Below, piece by piece: positions 24,801 through 34,421 of a DNA stretch of 64,000 bases. Made by a program: the position numbers and the translations under genes. Numbering within the stretch: position 1 is the stretch's first letter; each line of letters begins with the position of its first letter. Origin of the DNA: Chaetoderma sp. LZ-2023a (lineage: Eukaryota; Mollusca; Caudofoveata; Chaetodermatida; Chaetodermatidae). Location of the stretch: positions 124,475,901 to 124,539,900 of the forward strand of contig CM067360.1 in the NCBI GenBank assembly GCA_034401795.1, in the 5' to 3' direction. The notes beneath the pieces are model-generated. The model was not told the origin of the DNA and did not search any database. It worked only from the letters and a program-made list of their open reading frames with translations.

Positions 24801-27800
24801 GATGCTTTTATGGTAAGTCTGGCATTTCAATGATGGACTCGCTTCCTATGAATATAATATATCTCAATGTTAAGTCTAATCCTCAAATTTAACATTGAAG
24901 AAAATTTTTATTTTCTCATACCAGTAGAAAACGTCCATTTGAAAATCAGGAAAGGATAATTTTTTTTAATTCTTGTGCAATTAGACATTTGGCCAGCTCA
25001 TGTCTTAACCCTTTGCCTCTTGAAATTCCAGTGTCCTAATTTCAAAACACCTATACATGAAATATGTTGAATATTTTGAAACTAATTTGACTGGCACATG
25101 TTGCTGCCATAGGCTTAGTTTCAAAGTGTTAAGAATATTTCTTTACATCACAAGAATTTGTAGTGTCTGATCTGGGAGCATTTAAAAGGTTGTACCCTCA
25201 CAACCTGATGCCCCTCTTTAAACCCTGGTAAATTTTCAAAAGTAGTTTTATCTTTGGCGGGCTTGAGCATTAAAGTGCTAAACCTGAGGCAGTCAGCGAA
25301 GTTATCTGCGAGTCAAATAACTTGATGCCCATTTAACTCTCTACCGCTCAGGAAAATTGCAATTCTTTGCAGAGTGAATTGTCGTTTGCACAATGACTTG
25401 TTTTTCAAGCCAGTAATTCCAGTAGTAAATTAAAAAAAATAGATTTCTATTTCTCATGATCACTTTAGCCGGATTAATGATTAAACAGTTAAATGGTTTG
25501 TTTAACAAAATAAGGAAGTATGATAAGAAAAGATGAGGGTTAATATAACATGTCAGACAAGGCGGGTGTTGTAACCCTTTAATTATCAAGCCCATCATAA
25601 CTGGCCTCTGGTCTGAGGAATGTCCATTTGCAGAACAAGAAGGCTTTTCTTGACTTTTACCACTGAAATAACTGACTCGATAAACGAGTCAGTCATCCCA
25701 GTAGTAAATTTAAAAAAAAATACTCTTCTTGTCCGGCAAATGGACATTTAAGACACAAACATTTTAATTTTCTTGACAAATCTTGACCATTAAAAGATTA
25801 AACTTATCCAGTGAAAAAACATTCAGATGATTGTAATTTTTTTAAGGGATTGTTGTCTGAAAATGATTGATTTACTGAATTTGGCTTATTATTATATTGC
25901 TTGTCTAAACAACATTTAATTAATTTTAATTTGCTCCAACTTGATGCGTTGAGATATTGGTTACAACCCATATAAAAACTAGCGTTTTGAGGAAAATGGT
26001 CGCAGATATATTTTCCCTTTTTTTTTTATCGCTTTCAGTTTCAGTCTTCGGCAGCATCTGGTCAGAGTCGGCCTCCAATTCCATCGCGGCTACCTCCCCG
26101 TCCCGCACGTAACGTTGGAGCCTCTGAGAAACAACAGCCTGGGCGACCATTGCCTCAGATTCCTGAAAATGCATACAAAAGCTTGCTAGAAAGCCAGGTA
26201 TTCTTAGCCAGTGGTCTCATTAACCCTTTAATGCCTAAATTTGTTCAAGAAAATCAAAATATTTGCTTATTGAATGTCCATTTGCAGTCCAAGAGAATAC
26301 CATTTTTGTAAATTTACCAATGGAATGACTGGCTCGGTTATCAAGCCAGTCATTCCAGTGATAAATTATCAAAATTGTATTCTCTTGGACTTCAAATGGA
26401 CATTCCTCAAGATCAGTGCAGAGGATGGTTTTGGCCGGCTTCATCATGAACGGGTTACTGTTTTTATTAGCTCCTGGCCTGAAGGACCAAGTGAGCTTAT
26501 GCCATGGCGGTCTTCCGTCCGTCCATCAAATCGCATCTCCTCATTTATGTTTTCACAGATTTAACCGAATTTGGCTGGAAGGATCCTATGGTGGTAGCCT
26601 CCAGATTTCTATACAGAATTTTGATTGGTCAATTTTTCTGGCGGCCATCTTGGAATTTCTGAAAATTTCCCGGAAATCATTTAGAATGCTACTCCTCCAA
26701 TATAAATGGCCCAACTTCAATGAAGCTCGGGTGGACTAATTCTATCCTGGTATGCTTCAACCCTTCTAACAAGAATTCTGATTGGTCTGTATTTCTGGCG
26801 GTCGTGTTGGATTTTCTGAAAATTTCTGGAAACCAATTAGAAGCCTACTCCTCAATAACCACTTGGCCGATTTCAAGCAAACTCGGTTAGGAGGACCCTA
26901 GATGGGTATGCTTCAAAACTTATATACAGAATTTTGATTGATCTACCTTTTCGGCGACCATCTTGAATATTCCAAACAATACCGAGAAAGTGTTTAAAAC
27001 ACATCTCATTTATGCTTTGACCGATTTCAACCAAATTTGGCTGGAAGCATCCTATGGTGGTAGGTTCCAGAACTTCTATAGAGAATTTTGATTGTTCGAT
27101 TTTTCTGGTGGATATGTTGGATTTTCCAAAAATTTCTGGAAACGATTTAAAATGTTACTCCTCCAATATAAATGGCCTGGTTTCAACGAAACATGGGTGG
27201 ACTAATTCTATCCTGGTACACTTCTACACTTTCTAACAAGAATTCTGGTTGGTCAATATTTCCACCGGCCATCTTTGATTTTCTGAAAATTCCTGGAAAT
27301 CAGTTAAAAGCCTACTCCTCATTAAACACTTGGCCGATTTCAAGCAAACTCGTTTGGAAGGGCCCTAGAGTGGTACGCTTCCGAATATGTCTACATAATT
27401 TTGATTGATCAATGTTTTTGGCAGTCAACTTGAGTTTTCCGAAAAATGGTGTTTAAAATGCTACTCATTAATTGCTTGGGCAATTTCACCCAGACTTGAC
27501 TGGAAAGATACTAGGCGGGTAGGTTTCAGAACTTGTATACAGAATTTTTATTGGCCAATTTTTCTGGCAGGCATCGTGAATTTTGTGAAAATTTCTGAAA
27601 ATCAATTAAAAGCCTAATCCTCATTAACCACTTGCCTGATTTCTAGCAAACTCAATTTCAAACAAACTCAACTGGAAGGACCATAGGTAGGTTCACTTCA
27701 GAACTTGTATATACAGAATTTTGACTACTTGAATCTTTTCCGATGGCCATTTGGGATCCTCTGAAAAATAGGAATTCATTTAGAACACTACTCCTCATTA

Positions 27801-30429
27801 AACGCATTGGCCAATTTAAACCAACTTGGGATGAATGATCCTATAGTTGTAGCCTCTAGTTCGAGTGGACATCTTGTTCTCAAAAATGACTTCTCAGAAC
27901 CTACTGTATGGATCAGGCTGAAACTCATTAAAATTAATTTCATCAATAACTAATGGTGATTAAGGTTTTGTTCAAAAGAACTTCATCCTTGATAAAACAT
28001 GGTTGTCATGGATCAATCAATATCTTGGCCTTGGTGGCCATATTGGATTATTTTATTGGCTGGATGTTCAATCTGATTGTGTGATCAGTGTTCATCATTA
28101 ATTTCCAACTAAATATTGTTTGTTCTGAATTGCAATTTTTTATTTTATGTCTTGTTGTTGCTGGATTTAATGTATTATGTCTGTTCAAATGCTAATGGTT
28201 CAAATGCTATTAGTCCAGGTGAGCGTTAAGGCCCTTGGGCCTCTTGTTACAGAAGGCATTAAAACTATTTTTTGTAAAAGAATTTTGTAAAATATTTAAA
28301 TATTCCAAAAGTAGTATTACTGAAATTTGTGTCGTTTACACTTTCACTGATTAATTCGTGTATATCCATAGATTATTGATTCCAGGAGGCGTTAATGAAA
28401 TACTTAATGCAGCAACAGTTATGAACAAAATTCTTTTAAATATTTTAATAGTGAGTGGTATTTAATATCTGAAAATATGGCAACAGTAATATAGTGCAGT
28501 GCATTATCGTATTGGTGGACCAGATTTGATGGCAATACAGGAAATCATTCTAAATCTATCAAGGAAAGATAAATTTGTTTTAAATTTGGTGTAATCACTA
28601 ACTGTCAAATTTGTTCAAGAAAATTTCAATTGTCTCCTAGAAAAGGTCTATAGCGGCGCGGTACCGAGAGAAAATTATTCTTGTAAATAAATTCTCTTGG
28701 TCTATATATAAACAAGGTGATTAGTGTGTAAAATATGGACAGATTTTGTAAAATATGGATAGATTTGCTCAAATATGGACATATTTGTTAAAATATTGAC
28801 ATATTTTCTCAATTATGGACAGATTTTGTAAAATATGGACAAATTGGGTAAAATATGGACAGATTTGGTCAATTATGGACAGATTTGGTCAAATATGGGC
28901 AGATTTTGTCTAATATGGACAGGTATTTATGTAATTTCAGTCGCACATGGTACCTTATCATGGATTACTATGTTGCCACAGTGCAAGATCCGTAATTGAC
29001 CCATTCAGAAATTATACATTTGTACTATTTGTATCTGCATATATCTACATCCACAAATATAGCCTATTTCTTTCTACCCTGTCCAGTCGTGAACAGAAGA
29101 CTATCTTGAGAACTTATATGATGAAATGATTAATACATGGTCAGATGAATAAACAGTATGTGTGTGTGGTGCTGGAATGCAAACATTGAAACCTAAATGG
29201 AAATTTCCATTTTTAGCTATACCCCACCCATCTCTAGCTAAGCTTCACCCACACCTCGCTCGTGTCGTGATCGGTCAATCTCTGAACTCCATGACTATCA
29301 ATATCCAGAAATATATACAGGTAAGCCATTGAATATTTTGGAACTAATTTGACTGGACACTGTTGCTGCCTATGGCAGCAACAGCGTCCAGTCAAATTAG
29401 TTCCAAAATATTCAACAGCATGTTTATTAAATAGTAGAGACATACAATTCGTACAACATGTCGGACTATTCAGAGTTAAAGACGGGCCACATAGAATCAT
29501 TTATGACTTAATGATTATGACCTCATCCTACACGCCGCTTAGCTGATTATGACGGATGGATACTCTGGTGAATTCCTGACTTGCATCAAAAATAAATATA
29601 CAACAAGGCTGCACTCGAAGGAGGTGTTGACTCACACCTAACCGCTCTATTGTGCCACTGCACTTAGTAACCTTGTGACCTCGATATTTGATCTCTCGAG
29701 CTGAAACTCAAAACTATTTCTAGCCAGACAAATTATGAATGGATGTGTCATATTTGGTGATTCTACCATCTTGCAATCCTTAGTCATGACCACAAATGTG
29801 TATTCCGGTATACACATGGTGACCCCCCCCCCCCCATGACCTGAAACACAAACTGTCTCTGAGCCTACCACAATATGATTGTATGTACCAAATTTGTTGA
29901 TTCTACCTTCTTGAGTTCCGGAGATAACCTGTGGGCAAACAGACGGGTGGCATCAACCTCAATACGCACAACAGCCTGCGGTTGCGCGAGTAATTAATTG
30001 ATGGCACTGCTGGTCACATCCACCCGGAGGAACAATATCGCTATATCACAAAATAATATAATGGACCTTTCCTGTTTTAACTATGCTCCACCCATCTCTG
30101 GCTAAGCTCCACCCATACCTTGATCATGTTGGGATCGATTGATCCCTGAATGCCGTGACAATCAATTTCCAGAAAACTATACACATTAGCTGTTAAATAT
30201 GGCCTATGGCAGCAACAGCGCCCAGTCAAATTAGTTTCAAAATATTCAACAGTATTTTTATTAAATTGTAAAGACATACAATTCGTACGACGTGTCAGAC
30301 AAACCTTAAAGACGGACTATATCGAATCATTCATGATGTCATGATTATGACATCATCCCACATGTCACGTAGTTGATTATGATGTCATATGATGGATGGA
30401 TAAAATGGATTAGCTGCAGATGTTTAATC

Positions 30430-30465
<36 letters not shown>

Positions 30466-30515
30466 TCCAGCAGCAGCAACATGGTAAGCCACCCACAAGA
30501 AAAAAGAGGCACTGA
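15714..30515 (+). CDS. SH2-domain adaptor protein, HSH2D/SH2D2A/SH2D7-like (C-terminal part, 6 exons)
   Basis: Exons: 15,714-15,831; 16,926-16,973; 19,974-20,075; 24,744-24,812; 26,039-26,197; 30,471-30,515. Every junction has AG/GT and stays in frame (the first exon opens with the last base of a split codon, the rest are phase 0). The 179 residues read in order: the second half of an SH2 domain (CRHYMIDQL, IIIGE, HRSLTKLIEYHQ); NGLLTDACGQ and CDYQDLI, as follow the SH2 in the HSH2D/SH2D7 group; a linker with Tyr sites (KYYTVEN, YIEP); a proline-rich SH3 ligand (RPPIPSRLPPRP); NAYKSL; and a basic end (GKPPTRKKRH). Such proteins bind phosphotyrosine and recruit SH3 partners in cytosolic signalling. 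The start, FLVR strand and 5' exons are not secured, so the gene is partial as annotated. The exact orthologue is unsettled. Confidence 0.85.
16015..16385 (+). repeat. Composite repeat, family C, full copy
   Basis: Reference copy for the family. It has GCTAAGCTCCACCCATGC, GTTGGGATCGATCCC, a family B palindrome at 16,151-16,235, CATACAATCCGTAC, then ATTGATTATGATGTCAT and TTGGATTTCTCC. It is non-coding and intronic in the SH2 gene. Confidence 0.75.
16926..16973 (+). CDS. SH2 gene exon: end of SH2 domain
   Basis: A 48-base exon between TTGTATTTCAG and CAG/GTGAGA, coding 16 residues that end LLTDACGQ. It completes the SH2 fold after the alpha-B helix and keeps phase 0 on both sides. Confidence 0.85.
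17104..19262. repeat. Minisatellite, 29/27-bp unit, ~75 copies
   Basis: The core AGCCGGGATCTCACATAGCA is followed by CTCTCAGTT, making 29 bases; a 27-base variant lacks one CT. Two alternating forms differ at GATCTC versus GAGCTC. Copies are nearly identical from 17.1 to 18.65 kb, then drift (TTACCTGGGAGCTCACACAG forms) to 19.26 kb. It lies in the intron between the second and third annotated SH2 exons. The open frame at 18,606 is repeat translation. Confidence 0.95.
19305..19905. repeat. Two family C copies, opposed
   Basis: A reversed partial copy (19,305-19,520, with GACAGCAACGGCACCCAGTC) adjoins a forward copy (19,540-19,905, with repeated CCCACCCATTTCTAGCTA, CATACAATTCGTAC and TTGATTATGATGTCAT). 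Only one palindrome arm is well kept in each. Confidence 0.6.
19974..20075 (+). CDS. SH2 gene exon: post-SH2 linker
   Basis: A 102-base exon between TTTAATCTTACAG and GCA/GTAAGT. It begins EDGQCDYQDLIEAS; acidic plus D-Y-x-D-L is typical just after the SH2 in HSH2D-like proteins. Two adjacent tyrosines (KYYTVEN) are possible phosphorylation sites. Confidence 0.85.
20530..20977. repeat. Two adjoining family A MITEs
   Basis: They share or abut a TTAA near 20,741. The second ends TCTTAAAGGGTTA and has the centre CTGGCTCGATAACCGAGGCAG. The first is more degraded. Confidence 0.65.
21094..21620. repeat. Two family A MITEs
   Basis: Copies at 21,094-21,334 (TTAACCCTTCACACTTTAAT to CACTAAAGGGTCA) and 21,403-21,620, separated by about 70 bases. 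The first keeps most of its hairpin. Confidence 0.65.
21672..21766. repeat. Family B palindrome, CATTGC variant
   Basis: Centre arms are GACTGGATGCCATTGCTGC and GCATCAATGGCTTCCAGTC, which differ from the common CTGTTGC/GCAACAG centre but still largely pair. Confidence 0.65.
22190..22475 (-). mobile_element. tRNA-derived SINE
   Basis: Reading the - strand from about 22,475, GGGCGAGTGGTTAGGGACT matches a tRNA D-arm/box A (Leu/Ser-like) and AGTTCGAGTTT matches box B about 45 bases on. A roughly 180-base body follows, ending in a GATA/TATC simple tail (22,190-22,206). This is the layout of a SINE transcribed by RNA polymerase III. It is intronic to the SH2 gene, in antisense. The family was not identified. 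Confidence 0.7.
22804..22917. repeat. Family B palindrome, TTGGTGGC variant, long arms
   Basis: The arms extend beyond the usual limits (AACTCTGAGCCTGCTGAAT paired with ATTCAGCAGGTTCAGAGTT). The centre is GTTGTTGGTGGC/GCCACCAACAAC. About 55 bases pair with few mismatches, so either strand could form a strong hairpin. Confidence 0.75.
23200..24240. repeat. ~145-bp tandem array, ~7 units
   Basis: Anchors such as CTAAAAACCACAAGGGTGAAT and the counterparts TTCTATACCCCAACAAGAG and CTAAATCCCAGCAGGGGAAT recur near 23,263, 23,407, 23,545, 23,690, 23,834, 23,988 and 24,133. Each unit also has ATCAAG and AATAACAGAGGAGTAATGAT-like strings. Units are diverged. It lies in an SH2 intron. Confidence 0.65.
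24450..24689. mobile_element. piggyBac-like MITE (family A), well preserved
   Basis: Best copy: TTAACCCTTTACTGG at the left and ATTAAAGGGTTAA at the right. The hairpin arms include AATGTCCATTTACAGGCC and its reverse complement, and meet at ATCGGTTATCGAG. It lies in the intron just upstream of the YIEP exon. Confidence 0.8.
24744..24812 (+). CDS. SH2 gene exon: YIEP linker
   Basis: A 69-base exon between GTTGTCTTGCAG and ATG/GTAAGT. It encodes HHYIEPIADEQD. Y-x-x-P is the form preferred by Crk/Nck-type SH2 domains, so a docking role is plausible but inferred. The exon lies 54 bases after a family A MITE. Confidence 0.82.
25012..25802. repeat. Series of degraded family A and B copies
   Basis: Family A pieces lie at 25,012-25,280 (enclosing a damaged family B piece at 25,068-25,133), 25,333-25,497 and 25,572-25,802. 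The last keeps TAACCCTTTAATTATC and ACTGACTCGATAAACGAGTCAGT. Confidence 0.55.
26039..26197 (+). CDS. SH2 gene exon: proline-rich SH3 ligand
   Basis: A 159-base exon after a long pyrimidine tract ending CGCTTTCAG, with donor CAG/GTATTC. It carries RPPIPSRLPPRPARN, with overlapping PxxPxR-type SH3 ligands, and later RPLPQIPENAYKSLL. A second in-frame acceptor (TTTCAG again, ending 26,044) would drop the first two residues. A family A MITE starts 23 bases downstream of the exon. Confidence 0.85.
26220..26457. mobile_element. piggyBac-like MITE (family A)
   Basis: It starts TTAACCCTTTAATGCC (26,220). The right end is mutated (CATGAACGGGTTAC). The hairpin centre TGGCTCGGTTATCAAGCCA is intact. It lies 23 bases 3' of the proline-rich exon of the SH2 gene. 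Confidence 0.75.
26463..28256 (+). mobile_element. Hairpin-headed element with ~155-bp higher-order array
   Basis: The head AGCTCCTGGCCTGAAGGACC folds with the following AAGTGAGCT, and GCTTATGCCATGGCGGTC comes next. About nine units of 150-160 bases run to 27.85 kb. Units one and four, two and five, and three and six are most alike, giving a trimer period near 463 bases. The tail is a GGCCCTTGGGCC hairpin then TCTTGTT (28,250). Open frames across it are repeat translation. It lies wholly in the last SH2 intron. Confidence 0.7.
28725..28930. repeat. ~19-20-bp tandem repeat
   Basis: About ten copies of AAATATGGACAGATTTTGT with small changes (GGTC/TCTC/GTTA variants). Confidence 0.85.
29185..29575 (+). 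repeat. Composite repeat, family C, full copy
   Basis: Contains a near-perfect family B hairpin (29,325-29,420) whose arms share a private change: TTTTGGAAC on the left and GTTCCAAAA on the right, where other copies have GAAAC/GTTTC. Confidence 0.75.
30060..30410 (+). repeat. Composite repeat, family C, left palindrome arm deleted
   Basis: ATGGACCTTTCCTGTTTTAA, GTTGGGATCGATTGATCC, then only one palindrome arm (GGCAGCAACAGCGCCCAGTC), then CATACAATTCGTACGA. Confidence 0.7.
30430..30468. repeat. (ATT)n microsatellite in an acceptor tract
   Basis: About 12 ATT units immediately upstream of the inferred terminal-exon acceptor CTCCAG (ending 30,470). Confidence 0.95.
30471..30515 (+). CDS. SH2 gene terminal exon
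   Basis: After an (ATT)n tract and CTCCAG the frame continues from the previous phase-0 exon as QQHGKPPTRKKRH, then TGA (30,513-30,515). AATAAA lies about 90 bases beyond the stop. CAG is repeated at the splice junction, so adjacent 3-base-shifted acceptors are possible. This exon is short and is supported by phase, stop and polyA signal rather than by homology. Confidence 0.65.
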   Translation, partial: QQQHGKPPTRKKRH

Positions 30516-30603
30516 AGAACTCTCTGAAGAACTCTCCGGGTGTTGGTATTGTGTTCAGCCTCCTATCTAATGTTTAAGTAAGGCTTCCAGAGCCAGTGGA
30601 ACG

Positions 30604-30609
30604 AATAAA
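30604..30609 (+). terminator. Polyadenylation signal of the SH2 gene
   Basis: AATAAA within CGAATAAACATTTT, 88 bases after the stop codon, giving a short 3' UTR. Confidence 0.6.
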
Positions 30610-30997
30610 CATTTTAATGTTCATTTGGAAACTGCTGTTATGAAGGCAGCAATACCTTTTCACAATGATCACCTGGAATCATGTAAGGTGACCGGTCGCA
30701 TGCAATAAGGGAGGTAATTCTTGATCCCAGAAAATGACTGATCTACACGCAAGGAGAAATATGTCTTCACTAGCATTCCACTATTATTAGCGTGTGTTTC
30801 AGATTCCACCTCCATTCTCAATTATACTATAATTGTGCTTTAGGGTATTCATCATATTTATAGTGCTACATAGTCCATCGCCGTCATTTTCAAGTATTTT
30901 ATGCATAATTAAATGTTTGTTTTATTAGTACAAGTCATTTATAGAACCCCACTTTACTGAGGTCCCAGCAGTATTCACTTAATACCAATGATTTCAT

Positions 30998-31210
30998 TAT
31001 GCCTGTAATGATCATGCAGCCAAAACCAGCTCCTACAGTGGTCTGGAGAAATGTCCTTTTGTCAACCAAGAGATAAATTTTTGAAAATTTACCACTGGAA
31101 TTAACTGAACCAGTAATTCAAGTGATAACTTTTCAAAAATAGTCTCGTATCCAACGTTCAATGTGTAAATATTTAATTTTCTTGATCAATTTTGACACTG
31201 AACAGGTTAA
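30998..31210. repeat. Family A MITE, degraded
   Basis: Keeps AAATTTACCACTGGAATTAACTG-type centre pieces and ends CACTGAACAGGTTAA. The central loop is partly deleted. Confidence 0.55.
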
Positions 31211-31507
31211 TATAGTGGGGTTTTTTTTTTTAACCCTATTGAAGCCTGACATCCTAGAATGCTAAGGCTAAGACTTCTACTGGTAAGCTGTTGGCTATTT
31301 TGAAACTAAGGAACATGTTGCCAGTTAAATTACTACAGTAATTTTGTAATTACCGGTAATTGTTTGTATTTTGGTTTCAAAGAGTTTATTGACAGGTTTC
31401 TTGACCATTTGCTTGTCAAGCTGGTTGAAGATGGCTTCTGCGATGGTCTTAATCTATTCAATGACAAATCCCTGAAAAAGTAAATTCTTTAGGTTTAATA
31501 ACATTTT

Positions 31508-31601
31508 CTGTTAAGTATTTTGCAATTAATATGACTGGAAGTCATTGCTGCCTAAGGCAGCAATGGCTTCCAGTCATATTAATTGTAAAATATTCAACAG
31601 C
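31508..31601. repeat. Family B palindrome, CATTGC variant
   Basis: Arms CTGTTAAGTATTTTGCAATT / AATTGTAAAATATTCAACAG and centre GGAAGTCATTGCTGCC / GGCAGCAATGGCTTCC. Outer-arm changes (GCAATT/AATTGT) are also matched. Confidence 0.75.
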
Positions 31602-32289
31602 TTTCCTGTTCGTTTGCCCTGAGATTGAGATACAGAGAGTTTATCGGTGAAAGGGTTAAGAAATATCTATACATTTATTGCATGTTTTGCTTTTCGTCAG
31701 TGAATTGTGCCTAAATGTTGCTGATATTAAAAATATGTACCCGTTTTGTGACAATCACGTTAATATCTTAAGCTAATACAGAGTTATGGCCCTTTAAGTA
31801 TTACGTCCTATAAGAGAATGAGGAAAATGTTAATAATTTGCTTGTTTTATTAAATAGCGATGTGCACCAAATGTGTTGAGCGGGTACATTTTGGCATATA
31901 CTACCACACTTAATACAAAGTTCATGTATGGCAGTTTGACCGCGACTTAGTATGTAAAGAAAGGTGAATTATCACATTAGAAGTAATAATAAAATATGAA
32001 TTAGGTTTAGGTATTTATATTGATATGTAAAACTACTTATGAAATCACATATATGTGATATAGGGAGAATCCACGGACAAAAATGTGTCGGTATGTAAAA
32101 CCCAATATTTCGGCCAAGTCATGTTGAAAGTTGTTTGTCATGTAATAATTTGACGCAGATTTGAATGATTGAATTTCAATGAGTGTTTTAAGGGGAAGAT
32201 GTCTATAAATTCTTCTCGATGTGAAATGCAGAATGGTCACTAGATCCATGTTAACTTCACAGACCATAAGCAACAAATTCTTTAGATGT

Positions 32290-32515
32290 TAGAAATGTGT
32301 TGAATATTTTGAAACTAATTTGACTGGGAACTGTTGATACCTATGGCAGCAACATCCCACCGTCAAATCAGTTTTAAAATATTCAACAGCTTACCCGTAT
32401 ACTTATCTTGAAATTTCTGGGAATTTAAGTTTTGCTGTTTTAATTCTAGCACATGAAAAAAATGAGTGGAGCTTAGCTAGAAATGGGCGAGGCATCACTA
32501 GAAATGGATTCCTTT
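32290..32515 (-). repeat. Composite repeat, family C, partial
   Basis: A family B palindrome (32,297-32,390) followed by AATGAGTGGAGCTTAGCTAG and AAATGGATTCC, reversed orientation. Confidence 0.6.
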
Positions 32516-32899
32516 ATTATGTTAATTTCTATGACATTTAAAATAAATAAAGTCTTATTAATTATTCCATAGGTATATTACATGTTATATATATAGAAGC
32601 ACAGTAATTTATGCAATGTGTTCTTGTATGAAATGTGTCTCAAGCCATGCAAATGTATCTTAATCACCATTTACAGTCTTCATTTACAAAAAGTCTGATC
32701 AATATTTATATCCTCATGAGTATTAGCATAGCTTATGGCCATGCTTACATTGTTGTAGGCTCTACGGTGCTACCAAAGTGGGCCTGGATTGCTGACAAAT
32801 ATTATGCAAATGATATATTAATACTTTAGCATTATAATGGTTAGGAAATGGTTAAAATTGTACTCAGCATTACAGGCAAATGTTTAGTCTTAGTCAATT

Positions 32900-32990
32900 A
32901 TTACCCTCTCCCTGTAAGGGGAAGAGGGTATTTCATTCGTGTATGTCTCTGTCTGTCTGTCCATCCATGTGTGTGTCCGTTAAGGCTGCA
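32900..32990 (+). repeat. Foldback element head
   Basis: TACCCTCTCCCTGTAAGGGG then AAGAGGGTATTTCATTCG folds on itself, followed by a GTCTGTCTGTCC tract. This resembles the heads at 10,857 and 26,463. No array or tail follows; a hAT-like string TAAGGCTGCACAG abuts it at 32,980. Confidence 0.45.
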
Positions 32991-33267
32991 CAGATTAGTG
33001 TTGTTCCGATTAATCGATTTGATCGATGATTGATTGGTTTGCATGTTCAACCAACCGATCGATCATGATTTCAGAAATCGATTTTGGTTGTTTTTAAATT
33101 GACTTTATTAATATATTTTAACTGGTCAAGCTAGAAAATGAATACTTTTTTGGAAAATAATTTAAATTTAATTGCTACAAATATATAGTATTACTCCTTA
33201 GTCTAAGACATTAATTCTTTCAGCACTGAAATAGTATGTTAATTTCAAAGCAACTATACCAATAACA

Positions 33268-33359
33268 TGTTGAATATTTTGAAACCTATTTGACTGGAAG
33301 CTGTTGCTACCTAAGGCAGCAACAGCTTCCAGTCAAATTAGTTTCAAAATATTCAACAG
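33268..33359. repeat. Family B palindrome, near perfect
   Basis: About 44 paired bases per arm with three or fewer mismatches and a loop of a few bases (CTACCTAAGGCAG). It could be mistaken for a microRNA precursor. Confidence 0.8.
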
Positions 33360-34317
33360 ATTATTTCTTAAATTATTAAGAATCTGTCATACCTGCGACT
33401 TTGTTTGAAAGGGATTATTATCCTTGAACATGCTATAATTGCTGCATTCAAAATGGGTAAAAATGAGAACCTGTTATGATCAATCATTAATTGCTCATCG
33501 TTTAGTTTATAAAACCAATCATCGATCGCAAAAATAGTACGAATTCCCAACAGTAGCACAGTTTGGCTTACAGCCATAATGGTGTCAATATAACTTCATA
33601 TCGGTTTAACCAAATATCGATTTTATAGGTGACCTCTATGACTAGAAAGTTGAAATCCATTCTCTAAAACGCTTAGAAGACGATCGTCAATAACACGAAA
33701 ATAGAACAGTTTTATTTCCCGTTACAAATTCTTGCCGCCTTGCCCATTGTTGCGGGAGTGAACTTATTATCTGGGACTGTCTAAATAATAACCATCGTTT
33801 ATTACATCAAAATTAGTATATAATTTGACATTTCGTGAAAAAGTACAAATCATGTGATATTAGAAGGATTTATTTCCAGTATTCAGAGCGAGTACTCGTC
33901 TGCGACTTACAGGCTGCAGTTTGGACTCGGAACTCGGAAATTGCTATATGCGCAATATAGACCAAGTACTCTACTTTAGATCCGATCCGAGTTTCATCCA
34001 AGGAAGTTGGGATCGCTCAGTTATTTTGCGCTGCCGTATGAAATCTAGCGAGAATATGAATGTGTGTCTTTAAGCAAACCCTTCTGTGAATAGTTCAACA
34101 ACCAATTATTTACAAATATATATCAGAATTATTTTCTAAATAGATCGATTGCATGACCGGGTTGTTATTATTAGCCAGTTAAATTCACATGCTAGTCGAA
34201 GAGTTTGTCTTAGATATTCCGCTTTCAACAGTCTATCAAGCGTGTGTTAGATATTTAACGCTGTGTGTGTATAACCATTCATTGTGGCAAAAATCATAGG
34301 GTGTCAGCCATGACATG
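33360..34317. other. No gene recognised
   Basis: AT-rich sequence with short frames only and no supported splice pattern on either strand. Confidence 0.45.
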
Positions 34318-34319
34318 AG

Positions 34320-34421
34320 ATAAACATTGTTCATTCGTAGGAAGAAACATATTCTTCATATAGTGATTGGATAAACATTGTTCATTCGTAGGAAGAAACA
34401 TATTCTTCATATTGTGATTGG
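34320..34421. repeat. 51-bp tandem duplication
   Basis: Two copies (34,320-34,370 and 34,371-34,421) that start ATAAACATTGTTCATTCGTA and differ at one base. Confidence 0.9.

Noticed and set aside
26274..27617. Chain of overlapping + strand frames with similar peptides
   Set aside because: They are translations of the ~155-base tandem units in different frames, not a repeat protein.
33268..33359. Perfect hairpin as a microRNA precursor
   Set aside because: It belongs to a dispersed palindromic family with many copies, so a transposon origin is more likely.
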